A stretch of 64,000 bases of DNA, taken from the NCBI RefSeq assembly GCF_014905175.1, contig NC_057792.1, forward strand, positions 10,333,101 to 10,397,100. The letters run 5' to 3'. The notes beneath the pieces are model-generated. The model saw only the letters and a list, made by a program, of their open reading frames with translations. It ran no database searches and was not told the origin of the DNA. The position numbers and the translations under genes are program-made. This stretch comes from Aphidius gifuensis. Its lineage: Eukaryota > Arthropoda > Insecta > Hymenoptera > Braconidae. Below, piece by piece: positions 54,510 to 64,000 of this stretch; position 1 is the first letter of the stretch, and each line of letters begins with the position of its first letter.

Positions 54510-55910
54510 TCTATATATATATAAATGTGAAAATGAAAAACTTTGTTGCTAATGTTCTCAGCAACTACCGAACCGATCATTGTGATTTTTTCTTTCAATC
54601 AAAGAGCTTATTACGGAGATCGTGATGGGCGTTTATTCGATTTCATATCTTAATAAACAACCGAGTTATTAAATTAGCTGTTACGTTACGCGGCAGAGGC
54701 AACAGGCGGCGCTTTGGTAGTGGGTGCTTTACACTCATACAATCACAGAGGTGGAAAAAGAGAGAGAACGCGCTATAGTCCCAAATGATTTATCTATTTG
54801 CATTTAAACATAATCGAAAAATTGTAAAAAAATTAACAATAATATTAGCTTAGGAATTATCAGGCCGATAGATAAAAAGAAGTAGTGTCAAGCTTAAAAA
54901 TTTTGGTTAATATCCGGTTTAAATGAAATGTGTTATCAATAGAAAATGTGTAATAAAATGAAAATGTTAACGTTCAAAATAATGAAATTCAGTCCGTCAG
55001 TATATAATAATTTCTTTGTTGGATAACCTTGGTTTAGATTCTGTTTTGAATGATAATGAAAATGACAACGCGAAATTATTTAATAGATATCATCATACAT
55101 TATTAGTTCATTCAAAAAATTGAAAAACAAAATTCCATTCAAATAATTAAGGTTGAAAGTAAACCCCATCGTCAAACAAAGTTTGGATCCAATAGTATGT
55201 AAACCGCATTGTAAAGAAAAACAAACTGATAATTGAAACATAGTAGTAGTAAAAATTTTTTTAATGACAAGCGTAAATATGTATTCTGCCCCTATTCTTA
55301 TGTGTTGAAGTTGTCAACTTTGACATTCATTATCTAAAAAAAAAACAAGCAGGAAAATTAAAAAAAAATACACTTTTATTTGCCACCAAAAAATCGAAAA
55401 TTAAATAACGGGAAATTTATTTAACTTTCAACCTCAAGTTTGGAATAGGAATATTATTTAGAGCTAGCAAGTCTTTAATTCTTTTAAACAAATGATAACA
55501 TCTCTGAAATTGTAAAAATAATCCCAAGCAAAGCCAAATTAAAAATAATCTCAGCAACTACCTAACCGATCATCGTGATTTTTTTTTTAAATAAAAGAGC
55601 TTATCTCGCAGATCGTTATAGGCGTTTATTCAATTTCCTATCTTAATAAATAACCAAGTTATTAATTATAGCCCGTTACGCACCCAAGTCAACAAGCGGC
55701 GCTTCGGTAGTGGCTGCTATGCACTCATAGATACAATCACAGAGTTGAAAAAAGAGAGATAACGCCCTATAGTCCCAAATGATTTATCTATTTGCGTTTT
55801 AACATAATCAAAAAATTGAAAAAAAATTAACAATAATATTTTTAAACTAACTAGCTTAGAAATCATCAAGCCGATAGATTAATAGAAGTGTAGGTCAAAA
55901 TAAAGATGCA

Positions 55911-56109
55911 CCCTGGTAGAAATATTTCTCCAACTTTTTTCCAACTTTTTTCCGCCATTTCTCCAACCTGAAATTCACTCCAACTTTTTTCCAACCAAAA
56001 ATTTACTCCAATTTTTTTCCAACTTCTTTCCAACTTTTTTCGAACCATGGGTCATTTTCGTAAAAAGGTAGAGAAGTTGGAAAAAGTTGGAAAAATATTT
56101 CTACTAGGG
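55911..56109. mobile_element. MITE with 18-bp TIRs
   Basis: Ends CCCTGGTAGAAATATTTC and GAAATATTTCTACTAGGG; the interior repeats TCCAACTTTTTTCC several times and its complement near the right end. Inserted in the second Helitron. Related to 59329-59475. Confidence 0.8.
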
Positions 56110-56794
56110 CAAGCTTAAAAACTTTGGTAAATATTCGGTTCAAAGGAAATGTGTTATGTTAATATAAAATCAACTGTGTATTAAAATAAAAATATTTTCA
56201 ACGTTAAGAATAATAAAATTCAGTCAGTGAGTACGTACTAATTTATTTAATGGATAACCTTGATTTAGATTTTCCATTAATTCTGTCTTTAATGATAATA
56301 AAAATGGCAGTGCGAAATTATTTAATAATTATCATTATACCGTATTATTTCATTAAAATAAAGTTAATTTTATTCAAATAATTAAGGTTGAAAGTAAATT
56401 CCATTGTCTAACGAAGTTTGGGTCCGAGAGGGATATTCTACCTATGGTTATAGAAAATATTCTCAATGCTCCCCTGTCCAAAGTATAACCACTATACTAG
56501 CAGGTTCTTAGGAGTATATGTATCTGTAATCTATCTGGATAGACACACACATACTACTACAGTAGAGAAACAAGGAACAGCACCATTTAGAATTATGTGT
56601 CCACTGAATCCCTAGGAGAAAAAGGATCTATAACTGCTTTAATAATCCGTATTGTTAAGTAGAACAAATTGATAGTTGACTCAGCAATAATTGATAGAAA
56701 TTCTTTCAACTACAAGCGTTAATATGTGTTCTGTACCTATTCCTAGGTGTTGAAGTTTCCAGTTTTGATATCAATTATCTAAAAAAAGAAATTT

Positions 56795-58790
56795 TGTGAG
56801 CCATCTAGACTCGCGGGTTGATCATGTGTAAACATCTTCGGCGTGTTTCTACGAAAAATTCCTACGAATGCGCAAAGTGGTTAAAAATGGAGTTGAAATA
56901 TTAAAAAAACGGCTATTTATCGGTTATATGTCGTATATAGTGATTGAAATAACGATTAATTCTCAAATTTAATAATGGTAATCAATAGAGATCGTCGGGA
57001 AAAAGAAAATGTCTTTAAAAAAATTTCAATATCTCGAACAGTTTTAAAGTTGTAATATTTGTTAAAATTTCGATATATCGATTTTTTTTTTTATTAATTT
57101 GATATTAGAAGTCGATTAAACTCATCAAGAAGTAAAAAAAAAATAAATACAATTTTTTGATCGCGCGGATAGTTTTCAAATTATCGATATCTTTTTAAAG
57201 TTAATGATAATTTTTTTCATAATTGATAATATAATGGAGCTAAGTAAAAAAATATAGCTATAATATAATATAAATAGCTAAAATATAGCTAAGTAAAAAA
57301 TATAGCTAAGTAAAAAAAATAGCTAAGTAAAAAATATAGCTAAGTAAAAAAAATAGCTAAGTAAAAAATATAGCTAAGTTAAAATTTAGCTGGTAAAATT
57401 ATGTAGATATTGTGTGTTTGGCTATAAATATATAGCTAAGTAAAAAAATAGCTAAGTAAAAAATATAGCTAAGTAAAAGATGTAGCTGGTAAAATTATGT
57501 AGATATTATGTGTTTGGCTATAAATATAGCTAAGTGAAAAATATTGCTAAGTTAAAAATATAGCTAAGTAAAAAATATATAGCTAAGTAAAAAATATAGC
57601 TAAGTAAAAGATGTAGCTGGTAAAATTATGTAGATATTGTGTGTTTGGCTATAAATATAGCTGAGTAAAAATTTAACAATACGCGACAATCAATAATTAG
57701 CAGTGTTTTTTTGAAAAAAACAAAAACTTCCACTTTTTTTTTTCGAGAAAAAAAAAATGTATACATTTAAAAAAAAATATCGATAATTTGATAAATAGCT
57801 ATTCGAGATATAAAAATTTTTATTTGGGCTTTTTTTTTAGATTGGCGAGTTTTATCGATTGCCTTTATTAATGTTTAAAAAAAAAAAAAATAATAATATA
57901 TCGAAATATATAAGTTATTATAACTCGAAAATTATTCGAATTTTTTTATGTTAACTTTTTTTTTTACTTGACGAGATTCATTGATATAGCCATTATTAAA
58001 TTTGAGAATTAATCGTTATTCCAATAACTATACGATATATAACCGATAAATAGCCGTTTTTTCCATATTTCAACTCTATTTTTAACCACTTTGCGCATTC
58101 GTAGGAATTTTTTCCGCATTTTTCCCGTAATCGTGAGAAAATTTTCTATAAAAACCGAATGAAAAAACATGTTGTCTCGGTTATGATGATATCTTCTGAA
58201 ATTCCTCTGTACAATTACAATAATAATTTTCTCTTTCAAACTAACACATCAATGTCTATTTCTCTTTTTTTAAAACATAAAATTAGTCAATATTATGAAT
58301 AAATTATTATTGTATAATAATTCAATATTATGTTTTGAATTTAGGAAATATGATTTTATTTATATAAACAATAATAATAGGTATATTAATCTTGTAAATG
58401 AAAAATACTTGCATACTTTACTTCGCCTAACAAATGCAAGTATAACTAATAAATACAAATAAAATCAATAAAATACTTGTATATTAATATATACAATGGC
58501 GCATATAATAAATAATTTAAATATATAAATCTGCGCATTTAAATTTATCTATACTACAGAACACCTGATGGTAACGGTTACCGACCGATTACCATGGCGC
58601 TGCAAGGCGCAATGTAGACTGACAGAAAATGGATTCCTGCCCAGATCCGTTACCAGATCTGACGTCTAAACTCTATGTTTTTTCCTTTTACTCATACCCA
58701 ACCCGCGCCTAAAGATGTTTACACATCAAAAATGAGCACGAAAATTCTGGAAAATTCATCGGAATAGATGATTTTTCCGGCTTTCATTTG
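56795..58790. mobile_element. Large foldback element with internal minisatellite
   Basis: Arms at about 56847-57000 and 57990-58120 are inverted copies (for example CCTACGAATGCGCAAAGTGG versus CCACTTTGCGCATTCGTAGG). The centre (57236-57665) is a minisatellite of TATAGCTAAGTAAAAAA units, grouped in a longer repeat containing GGTAAAATTATGTAGATATT three times. The insert boundaries are inferred by comparison with the first Helitron copy. Confidence 0.7.
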
Positions 58791-58958
58791 CAACCAAAAA
58801 ATCGAAAATTGAATAACGGGAAATATATTCAACTCTCAACCGTAAGTTGTGAATATTATTTCAAGCTAGCTAGCTCCAATTTTTTTCAAACAAATGATAA
58901 CATTCAAAAATTGTCAAAATAATCCCGAGCAAAGCCGGGTTAATCAGCTAGTTTTATA

Positions 58959-60112
58959 CCCTAACGGTACGACCCAACCCGTTTCATCAGTTCGAATCGG
59001 GTTATTTTAGGGTTAAGTTTTTCTAAGGTTTGTTCGTGGTTGGATAACTGTTACCTGACGGTTGTAATGTGCGCAAAAACAATCGTCTTTAACCGCGTTG
59101 TATAATGGTTATTCTAAGGTTATATGAACCGAAGACCAGTTTGCTGTAACCGTTATTTAACCGTTCAATAACTTCGGTTGGATTTCGGTTGCTTCGAGGT
59201 TGCCGCAACGATATGACCCAATCAGTCTCGTGGGTTAGAATCAGGTTATTCTGAGGTTTGAAGTTTTTATAGAGTTTGTTTGTGGTTGAATTACATCTAC
59301 TAATGTCAGACGACCTATCCCTAGTAGAATTATTTCTCCGCCATTACTCCGGCTTTCTCCGGCATTATTCCGTTGTTGGCCCATTTCCGGCGAAATTACT
59401 CCAGCGTGAGATTGATGGCGGAGAAATTATTCCGGCATGGGATCGGTGACGGAGAAAATATAATAGTTGTTATTAATAGATCATCTGTTTGACTATTTTT
59501 GAGCAGACAAACTAGAAGTATTTATTCATCGCTTGAATATTTTCATGATATGACAATCTATGTATTCTTTTGTGTTCTTTTGGCTCATAGAGAACCACAT
59601 ACAAACTCGCACATACACATGCTTAATTAAAAAAAAAAAATTGTCCAGTTCATTCACACATTTATAATCCAACGCATTTTTGATCACCGCTTGTTACATA
59701 GTTGTTCTAGGTTTCCTTTCGCGGCGGACGGCCGCTGAGAAATACCACCCCCACTGCTCACCGTAACTACTTTTTTTACTGTAGTATATAATCAGATAAT
59801 TACCGTTGACGAACCGCTAACCATCTACGAATAAACTAAGTTTAATTAACAGCCAACGAACCCTAAATAAACTATGAGTAAACCATAAATGGTGACCCAA
59901 AAGAGTTAGTTTCTGGTTAGTTTTTGGTGAGTTATTTGAATCCAAAATATTCGGGTTTGAACAAGGTTTATCAACAGTTAACTAACAGTTAGTTCTCATT
60001 TGGTTATTTTTAGGTTTAAGAAGGGTTTGTTTTCGGTTTTTTTTGCGCACATTCCAACCTCGAGACAACCGTTTGATAACGGTTCATAAGGGGTTGGACC
60101 GTACCGTTAGGG
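58959..60112. mobile_element. Non-autonomous TIR DNA transposon with TATA target duplication
   Basis: Left end CCCTAACGGTACGACCCAAC and right end ...GGACCGTACCGTTAGGG are inverted copies, flanked by TATA at 58955-58958 and 60113-60116. The interior is rich in repeated GGTTA/TAACC motifs and encodes no transposase. It abuts the Helitron 3' end. Confidence 0.8.
59329..59475. mobile_element. MITE fragment of the CCCTRGTAGAA family
   Basis: Starts CCCTAGTAGAATTATTTCTCC, related to the TIR of 55911-56109, and holds alternating CTCCGGC/GCCGGAG motifs. It is nested in the TATA transposon. The right TIR is not clear. Confidence 0.6.
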
Positions 60113-60116
60113 TATA

Positions 60117-61453
60117 AATATTTATTTATTGAACAACTAGTCAGCCGAACACTTCTATTACTATTTCATGTATACTTTTTATTTTATGTATATATATTCA
60201 TGAAATACTGAGTTTTTTCAGTTGCTCTTTTATCTTCAGGATTTCTGTCGGGATGATATCTTTTAATATTTTCCCGATATATCAACTTTAGATGACTTAA
60301 GCTTCGAATATTATTGAATATTGAGTCAATTTCAGCCTCGTAATCTGACATGTTACAGCCTGAAAAATATAAATAAAATTAATACAAATTATAATGGAAA
60401 TAAATTTGATTTTAATTTAGTAGCTATCTCCTCAATATTTGAATAAAAAAAAAAAAAAAAAAACAAAACGAACTATTTGATGTTAAAAAAATTTATTGTC
60501 AAATATTGATCGATTTTTTCAACATCTTTTTTATGAGCGAATTAACCACAAACACATGATGGTGCATCATCGCCGCCACTACCACCACCATGTATTTGTT
60601 CTATTATGATTGCTGCTGTTTATATATGATCAATATTGTTGTTGTTATTTTGATTTCCACTCGGTACATCATTTATTAAATTATTATTTACTCCTGTTGT
60701 TGTTGTTTCATGGAATGATTCAATATTTAATCATCTGTTCCATTTTTTTGTCCTTAACAAATTCATTCAAGATCTTGAATTCATTTCGACCATGGCAAGC
60801 ACCACATCAAGCACAAGCACTTGAATAACCACTATCTTGTGTATTATTTGATTATTGGACAGATTCATTTCAAATACTCATTATTTGTTTAAAAATATTA
60901 TTAGAACCACCAGTTCAAGTCTCATCAAAATTATCAGACATTGGTATAGCACCTGGTCGTATTTTAATTTTTACTGATTTAGGATTACCAGTACATTTGT
61001 CACATTTTTCTGATAATATTTCGATGTCATCAATTGTTTCTTGAAATCCTATACAATCTAAAATACCATCTTTACTATCTTTACGTTCACGTGGTACCAC
61101 ATTTCATCCACATATTATTTATTGTTGTTCGGTATTGTGATTATGATGTTGCTGCCATATTATGTCAAGCACTTGAATAACCATTATCTTGTGTATTACT
61201 TGTTTATTTAACAGATTAATTTTAAATACTCATTATTTGATCAAAAATAATATAATAAATTATATATTGTGTATAATAAAAGTTTTAACTTTAATATTCA
61301 CCTTTGTCTCTTAAATCTTTCATGAAACTAAAATTTTGAAACAAATTTTAAACAAATTTTTCGGTATCGTTGTCAAGGGAATAAATAAATAAAACAAGAT
61401 AAAAAATAATTTAAAATTACTTACCTTCATACCGTTACTTTCGTTGCATCCAT
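60117..61453 (-). pseudogene. Degenerate host-like exons, including a J-domain-like exon
   Basis: Minus-strand exon from ATG 60349-60351 encodes MSDYEAEIDSIF..., then YRENIKRYHPDRNPEDKRA, which has the HPD motif of DnaJ domains, and ends near 60220. A second open block (60915-61100) reads CIGFQETIDDIEILSEKCDKCTGNPKSVKIKIRPGA with a CxxC pair. A short start exon (61424-61453) and a small exon at 61301-61340 have splice-like borders. Stops and an 80-bp direct repeat (60812 and 61165) show decay. It may be several gene scraps; only the HPD motif suggests a family. Confidence 0.4.
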
Positions 61454-61469
61454 CTTTTGTTTTTTTTTT

Positions 61470-62037
61470 TTACTGCCCATTCTAATGAAGTTTCACTTCA
61501 AAAATGGTTATATAGCATGGTTGAAAATACTGAGTTACGAGTTATTTGTAATGATGACGTGAAAACCCGCAAACTAAATTATACAGGTATAATAACTGTC
61601 AATAGTGGATGTAGAGCCCGTATCGACTCTGTGACATTAGTCGGGGTTCTTGGCATATCCCAAAATAATGATAAAGTCCTCCATCCCTATATTGGTGGAT
61701 ATGATTTTTTAAATTTAGTTGAAGGTATAAATGAAACTAATAAAACAGCGATTGAAAATTTTTGTCAAACTCAAGTTCTTTAAGTCTCAAAGAAATTGTA
61801 AAGACATTAAATGCTGTGAAATTTACTGTGACTGAAAAAGAAAAAATTCACGATACACACCTAAAAATTTTACTGGGTCAAATATTATTAGGACTTGTTC
61901 TTTTCTACCATATTTTAAAAAAACCAACATTGAATTGTTTTTACACAATAAGAAAAAAAATTAAAAAATTCAACGACATAAAAGTTGAAAATGATGTTGG
62001 ATCCTCAGACAGACCAACCAACACCGACATCTACTAA
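61470..62037 (+). pseudogene. Fusion glycoprotein, membrane-proximal part, TM and tail
   Basis: The open stretch starts without an ATG at NEVSLQKWLYSMVENTELRVICND and continues YTGIITVNSGCRARIDSVTL, the conserved Cys-rich region before the stalk in F/Env proteins. A frameshift near 61775 leads to KEIVKTLNAVKF, a TM helix (ILLGQILLGLVLFYHIL) and a basic tail ending at 62037. It complements the N-terminal part at 53002-54387. The two are separated by 7 kb of transposons. Confidence 0.65.
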
Positions 62038-62117
62038 AATCTGTAAGCTCTCCCACTCTTATTTTGAAAAAAGTATAAAAGCTTTCGAAAAAAAGTTTAT
62101 TTCATCAGTTATTCAAC

Positions 62118-62894
62118 ATGGCTCAATACGACAGGGTTCTCGTTTTACCATATACAACGGCTCTTAATAAATCTAATACAAAATCATTGTGTGTTGGTCT
62201 TGAGTGGACAAGTGGCGAGTATTTTAAATCTGCAATACAGATTATAGCCAGTGATACCAAAAGAAGTATTTTTTTGGATAACGAAACGCAATGGATACCG
62301 TTGATGAAAATGTGTAGATCATTTTCATATTATTATGATGGTGACGATTCGAGACCGGACTTCAAACTCAATTACACTGAACCAGTACATCTTGGAGATT
62401 TAACTATAAGTTTTCCAGTCACAGACCATAAACGTGAGCGAGGTATTCTTTTTGAACAAGGGAATGTCCGTTTATTATTTATGAAAAAAACTTTGAGGAC
62501 ATTATCCTCTCTCGGAACATGGGTAGCAGCTTGTCAAAAAATATTGACTCATTATCCTGCAGATATTTACTCGGATGGCATTATAGAATATCTACGAAAA
62601 AACTTTGGAGGTGTACGTATTCATAAAGAAACTCTTCAGCATTATTTACAGATGACTGTTGGGAACCATTTATTTGAGGAAATACAGAAATCCACTGAAG
62701 ACAAAACAAAACTTGAACCGGGTTTTATGGATCCATGTTTGCCTTTATTGTATAATGATATTTTAGTCAAGAATTTTGATCAGTTATATGAGTTTATTTA
62801 TCCTGCCACTGCACCAAACAGTTTAAATCCTGTAGAGTATCGTGGACCAACACCTTCCCATTATGTAGACCATATGGTCAACGCCACTAAATAA
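62118..62894 (+). CDS. Unidentified 258-residue protein downstream of the fusion gene
   Basis: Intact from ATG 62118, 80 bp after the fusion-protein end and on the same strand. No signal peptide or TM. Landmarks: CVGLEWTSGEYFKSAIQIIA, RERGILFEQGNVRLLFMKK, YPADIYSDGIIEYLRKNFGG, and a C-terminus with NPVEYRGPTPSHYVDHMV. I cannot name it. Uninterrupted coding and position suggest a further cargo or virion gene of the same virus-like element. Confidence 0.6.
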   Translation: MAQYDRVLVLPYTTALNKSNTKSLCVGLEWTSGEYFKSAIQIIASDTKRSIFLDNETQWIPLMKMCRSFSYYYDGDDSRPDFKLNYTEPVHLGDLTISFPVTDHKRERGILFEQGNVRLLFMKKTLRTLSSLGTWVAACQKILTHYPADIYSDGIIEYLRKNFGGVRIHKETLQHYLQMTVGNHLFEEIQKSTEDKTKLEPGFMDPCLPLLYNDILVKNFDQLYEFIYPATAPNSLNPVEYRGPTPSHYVDHMVNATK

Positions 62895-62974
62895 AAAATG
62901 AATGAATGATTTGTATTTAAAAAAAAATAATAATAATAAATAAAAAAAAAAAATGATAAATTCCTTGTATTTTA

Positions 62975-63017
<43 letters not shown>

Positions 63018-63200
63018 TGATTGTATTTAAAAAAATAAATGAATAAATAATAATAATAATAAATGATTGTATTTGAAATATAAATAAATAAAGAAAAAAA
63101 TAATAATAATTAATTCCTTGTATTTGAAAATAAATTGACTTGTATATATTTTTCCCACCACCTCTATAATAATAATAATAATAATTGATTTATTTTCTGT
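62895..63200. repeat. Low-complexity (AATA/AAT)n tract
   Basis: Runs of AAATAAATAAATA and ATAATAATAAT, with three repeats of a segment containing TGATTGTATTTRAAA(A). No gene. Confidence 0.8.
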
Positions 63201-63776
63201 GTTTTCGAAAAACTACTTCAGTCTTTATTTGGTCGTATATCGCTATTGTTGTTCTCGGATTTTATTTTTTCACCAAAAGAAATTGCTGTGTTTGGTATAA
63301 ATGAAAAAATAGCTGGTCATTGGCTTTTAACGCCACCTTGTGACTTTACGACACTCTCAGCGTATGGCCGTTATGAAAACCTGAAGCGTACCCGTAAACT
63401 AAAAATAAATTGGTTCGATGGTGAGTCTGAGAAGCACAAGTCATCAAAGTTTTAAGGACCCTCGCATCGCAAGAATTAGAATTATTTTGAGTTCTGGCAA
63501 TGAATCCTGTGAATATCTCGAGAAAGTACTATGCACGGCAATCAGAGATGTTGATAAAGAGAAATTTTGGCCTGAATTTATCAAACAATTACCACCGTTA
63601 ACAACCTGTATTTACCATGGGTTACAGAAGAAACAGGATGCCCTCCAGTTGCGCGTCAAATAAAAAAATGGATGAACAATAGATATGAATTTGTTAAACA
63701 AAGAAATTATGAGGAGGCTGTTGCTATACCAGAACATTTACGTACACCTCGTGAGCCTGAAATAAATTATCCTTGA
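63201..63776 (+). pseudogene. Unidentified protein, frameshifted, downstream of 62118
   Basis: Open blocks in three frames: 63246-63455 (PKEIAVFGINEKIAGHWLLTPPCDFTTLSAYGRYENLKRT), 63450-63640 (KDPRIARIRIILSSGNESCEYLEKVLCTAI) and about 63640-63776 (CPPVARQIKKWMNNRYEFVKQRNYEEAVAIPEHLR, stop TGA 63774-63776). Shifts lie near 63450 and 63640. No start codon is certain; the open frame extends upstream without an ATG. Family unknown; probably the next gene of the same cargo series. Confidence 0.45.
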
Positions 63777-63973
63777 AGCATACACGGTGTGGATAAAACT
63801 GATGTTTGAAATAAAAATTGTAAAAAATAAAAATTTGAGAAAATAAAAATTTAAATTTATAAAAAAGTCTTGAAATTTATTTCCATAGGTTAAGAATAGT
63901 ATTATATATTTTTATTTTATATTTAAGTTTTGTTTTCAACCAAAAAAGATTTTAAGAAAAGTCCTATACATCA

Positions 63974-64000
63974 TGTCTGAAACTGATCCCAACTATGTAA
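63974..64000 (+). CDS. Start of a further gene (cut by the window end)
   Basis: ATG at 63974 opens a frame of nine codons (MSETDPNYV) to the edge, about 200 bp after the previous stop. Too short to identify. Confidence 0.3.
   Translation, partial: CLKLIPTM

Larger units (their letters stand above)
54510..58951 (+). mobile_element. Tandem non-autonomous Helitrons
   Basis: The 5' end is TCTATATATATATAAATG at 54510, preceded by A. The 3' end is a hairpin CCCGAGCAAAGCCGGG, then AATCAGCTAG ending at 58951, followed by T: a Helitron insertion between A and T. A decayed 3' end and a second 5' half meet near 55547 (AATCCCAAGCAAAGCC followed by TCAGCAACTACC), so two copies stand head to tail. The second copy is swollen by nested elements at 55911-56109 and about 56795-58790. 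No Rep/helicase gene is present. Confidence 0.85.

Noticed and set aside
57236..57665. CRISPR-like short repeats
   Set aside because: The 17-bp AT-rich units are directly adjacent and vary; this is a minisatellite.
54510..58951. Autonomous Helitron
   Set aside because: No Rep or helicase reading frame is present in any frame.
1..64000. tRNA or rRNA genes
   Set aside because: I saw no cloverleaf with conserved A/B boxes and no rRNA core motifs; a covariance-model search would be decisive.

Overview
This is a very AT-rich eukaryotic contig segment with spliceosomal introns, a LINE, Helitrons and many TIR elements. It contains one 100-N assembly gap at 10121-10220. Cargo gene types, intron style and transposon families point to an insect, and I infer a parasitoid wasp or another hymenopteran. 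No species call can be made from sequence alone.

Most of the window is built from three Polinton/Maverick (adintovirus-like) elements of two lineages. Copy A (about 1500-10120) is a decayed, truncated element with PolB, integrase, a PY-type protein, packaging ATPase, a PLA2-domain protein, protease and the start of a penton-like capsid protein. Copy A' (29559-45652) is a full-length 16.1-kb relative of A. It has long terminal inverted repeats beginning AGT and an imperfect 6-bp target duplication (GTTTAA/GTTCAA). It carries the same core genes in the same relative order plus a major capsid gene, a fibre-like protein, an OB-like small protein, a spliced gene and a gene of unknown family. Lineage B has a left block at 21647-27800 (PolB, ATPase, small basic protein, PY-like, integrase) and a right block at 48310-51450 (penton, pVI-like, major capsid, adenain-like protease). 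The two B blocks are separated by an inverted capsid-gene fragment and by a seven-exon BEN-domain gene whose first coding exon was hit by copy A'.

Downstream of the B protease, on the same strand, come an inhibitor-of-apoptosis gene (two BIRs plus a RING), a baculovirus-F/gypsy-Env-like membrane fusion glycoprotein, and two or three genes I cannot identify. The fusion gene is split by a 7-kb nest of younger elements: two tandem non-autonomous Helitrons, foldbacks, a TIR transposon with TATA target duplication, and host-like coding scraps. Capsid, packaging, protease, anti-apoptotic and fusogen genes on one strand suggest that lineage B descends from an enveloped, virus-like Maverick. All copies here carry breaks.

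The remaining sequence is host or host-derived. At the left edge are the first two coding exons of an importin-alpha-like gene on the minus strand. A host-like exon follows the gap, and then a nearly intact LINE (about 10831-15888). At 17245-21345 lies a chain of broken fragments of unrelated conserved genes, all on the minus strand: SLC25A20-like carrier, COP9 subunit 7, ZCCHC4, an unknown gene, mitochondrial Lon and 2-oxoglutarate dehydrogenase E1. A 34-bp sequence recurs at two places in this chain. Ordinary transposition does not explain it.
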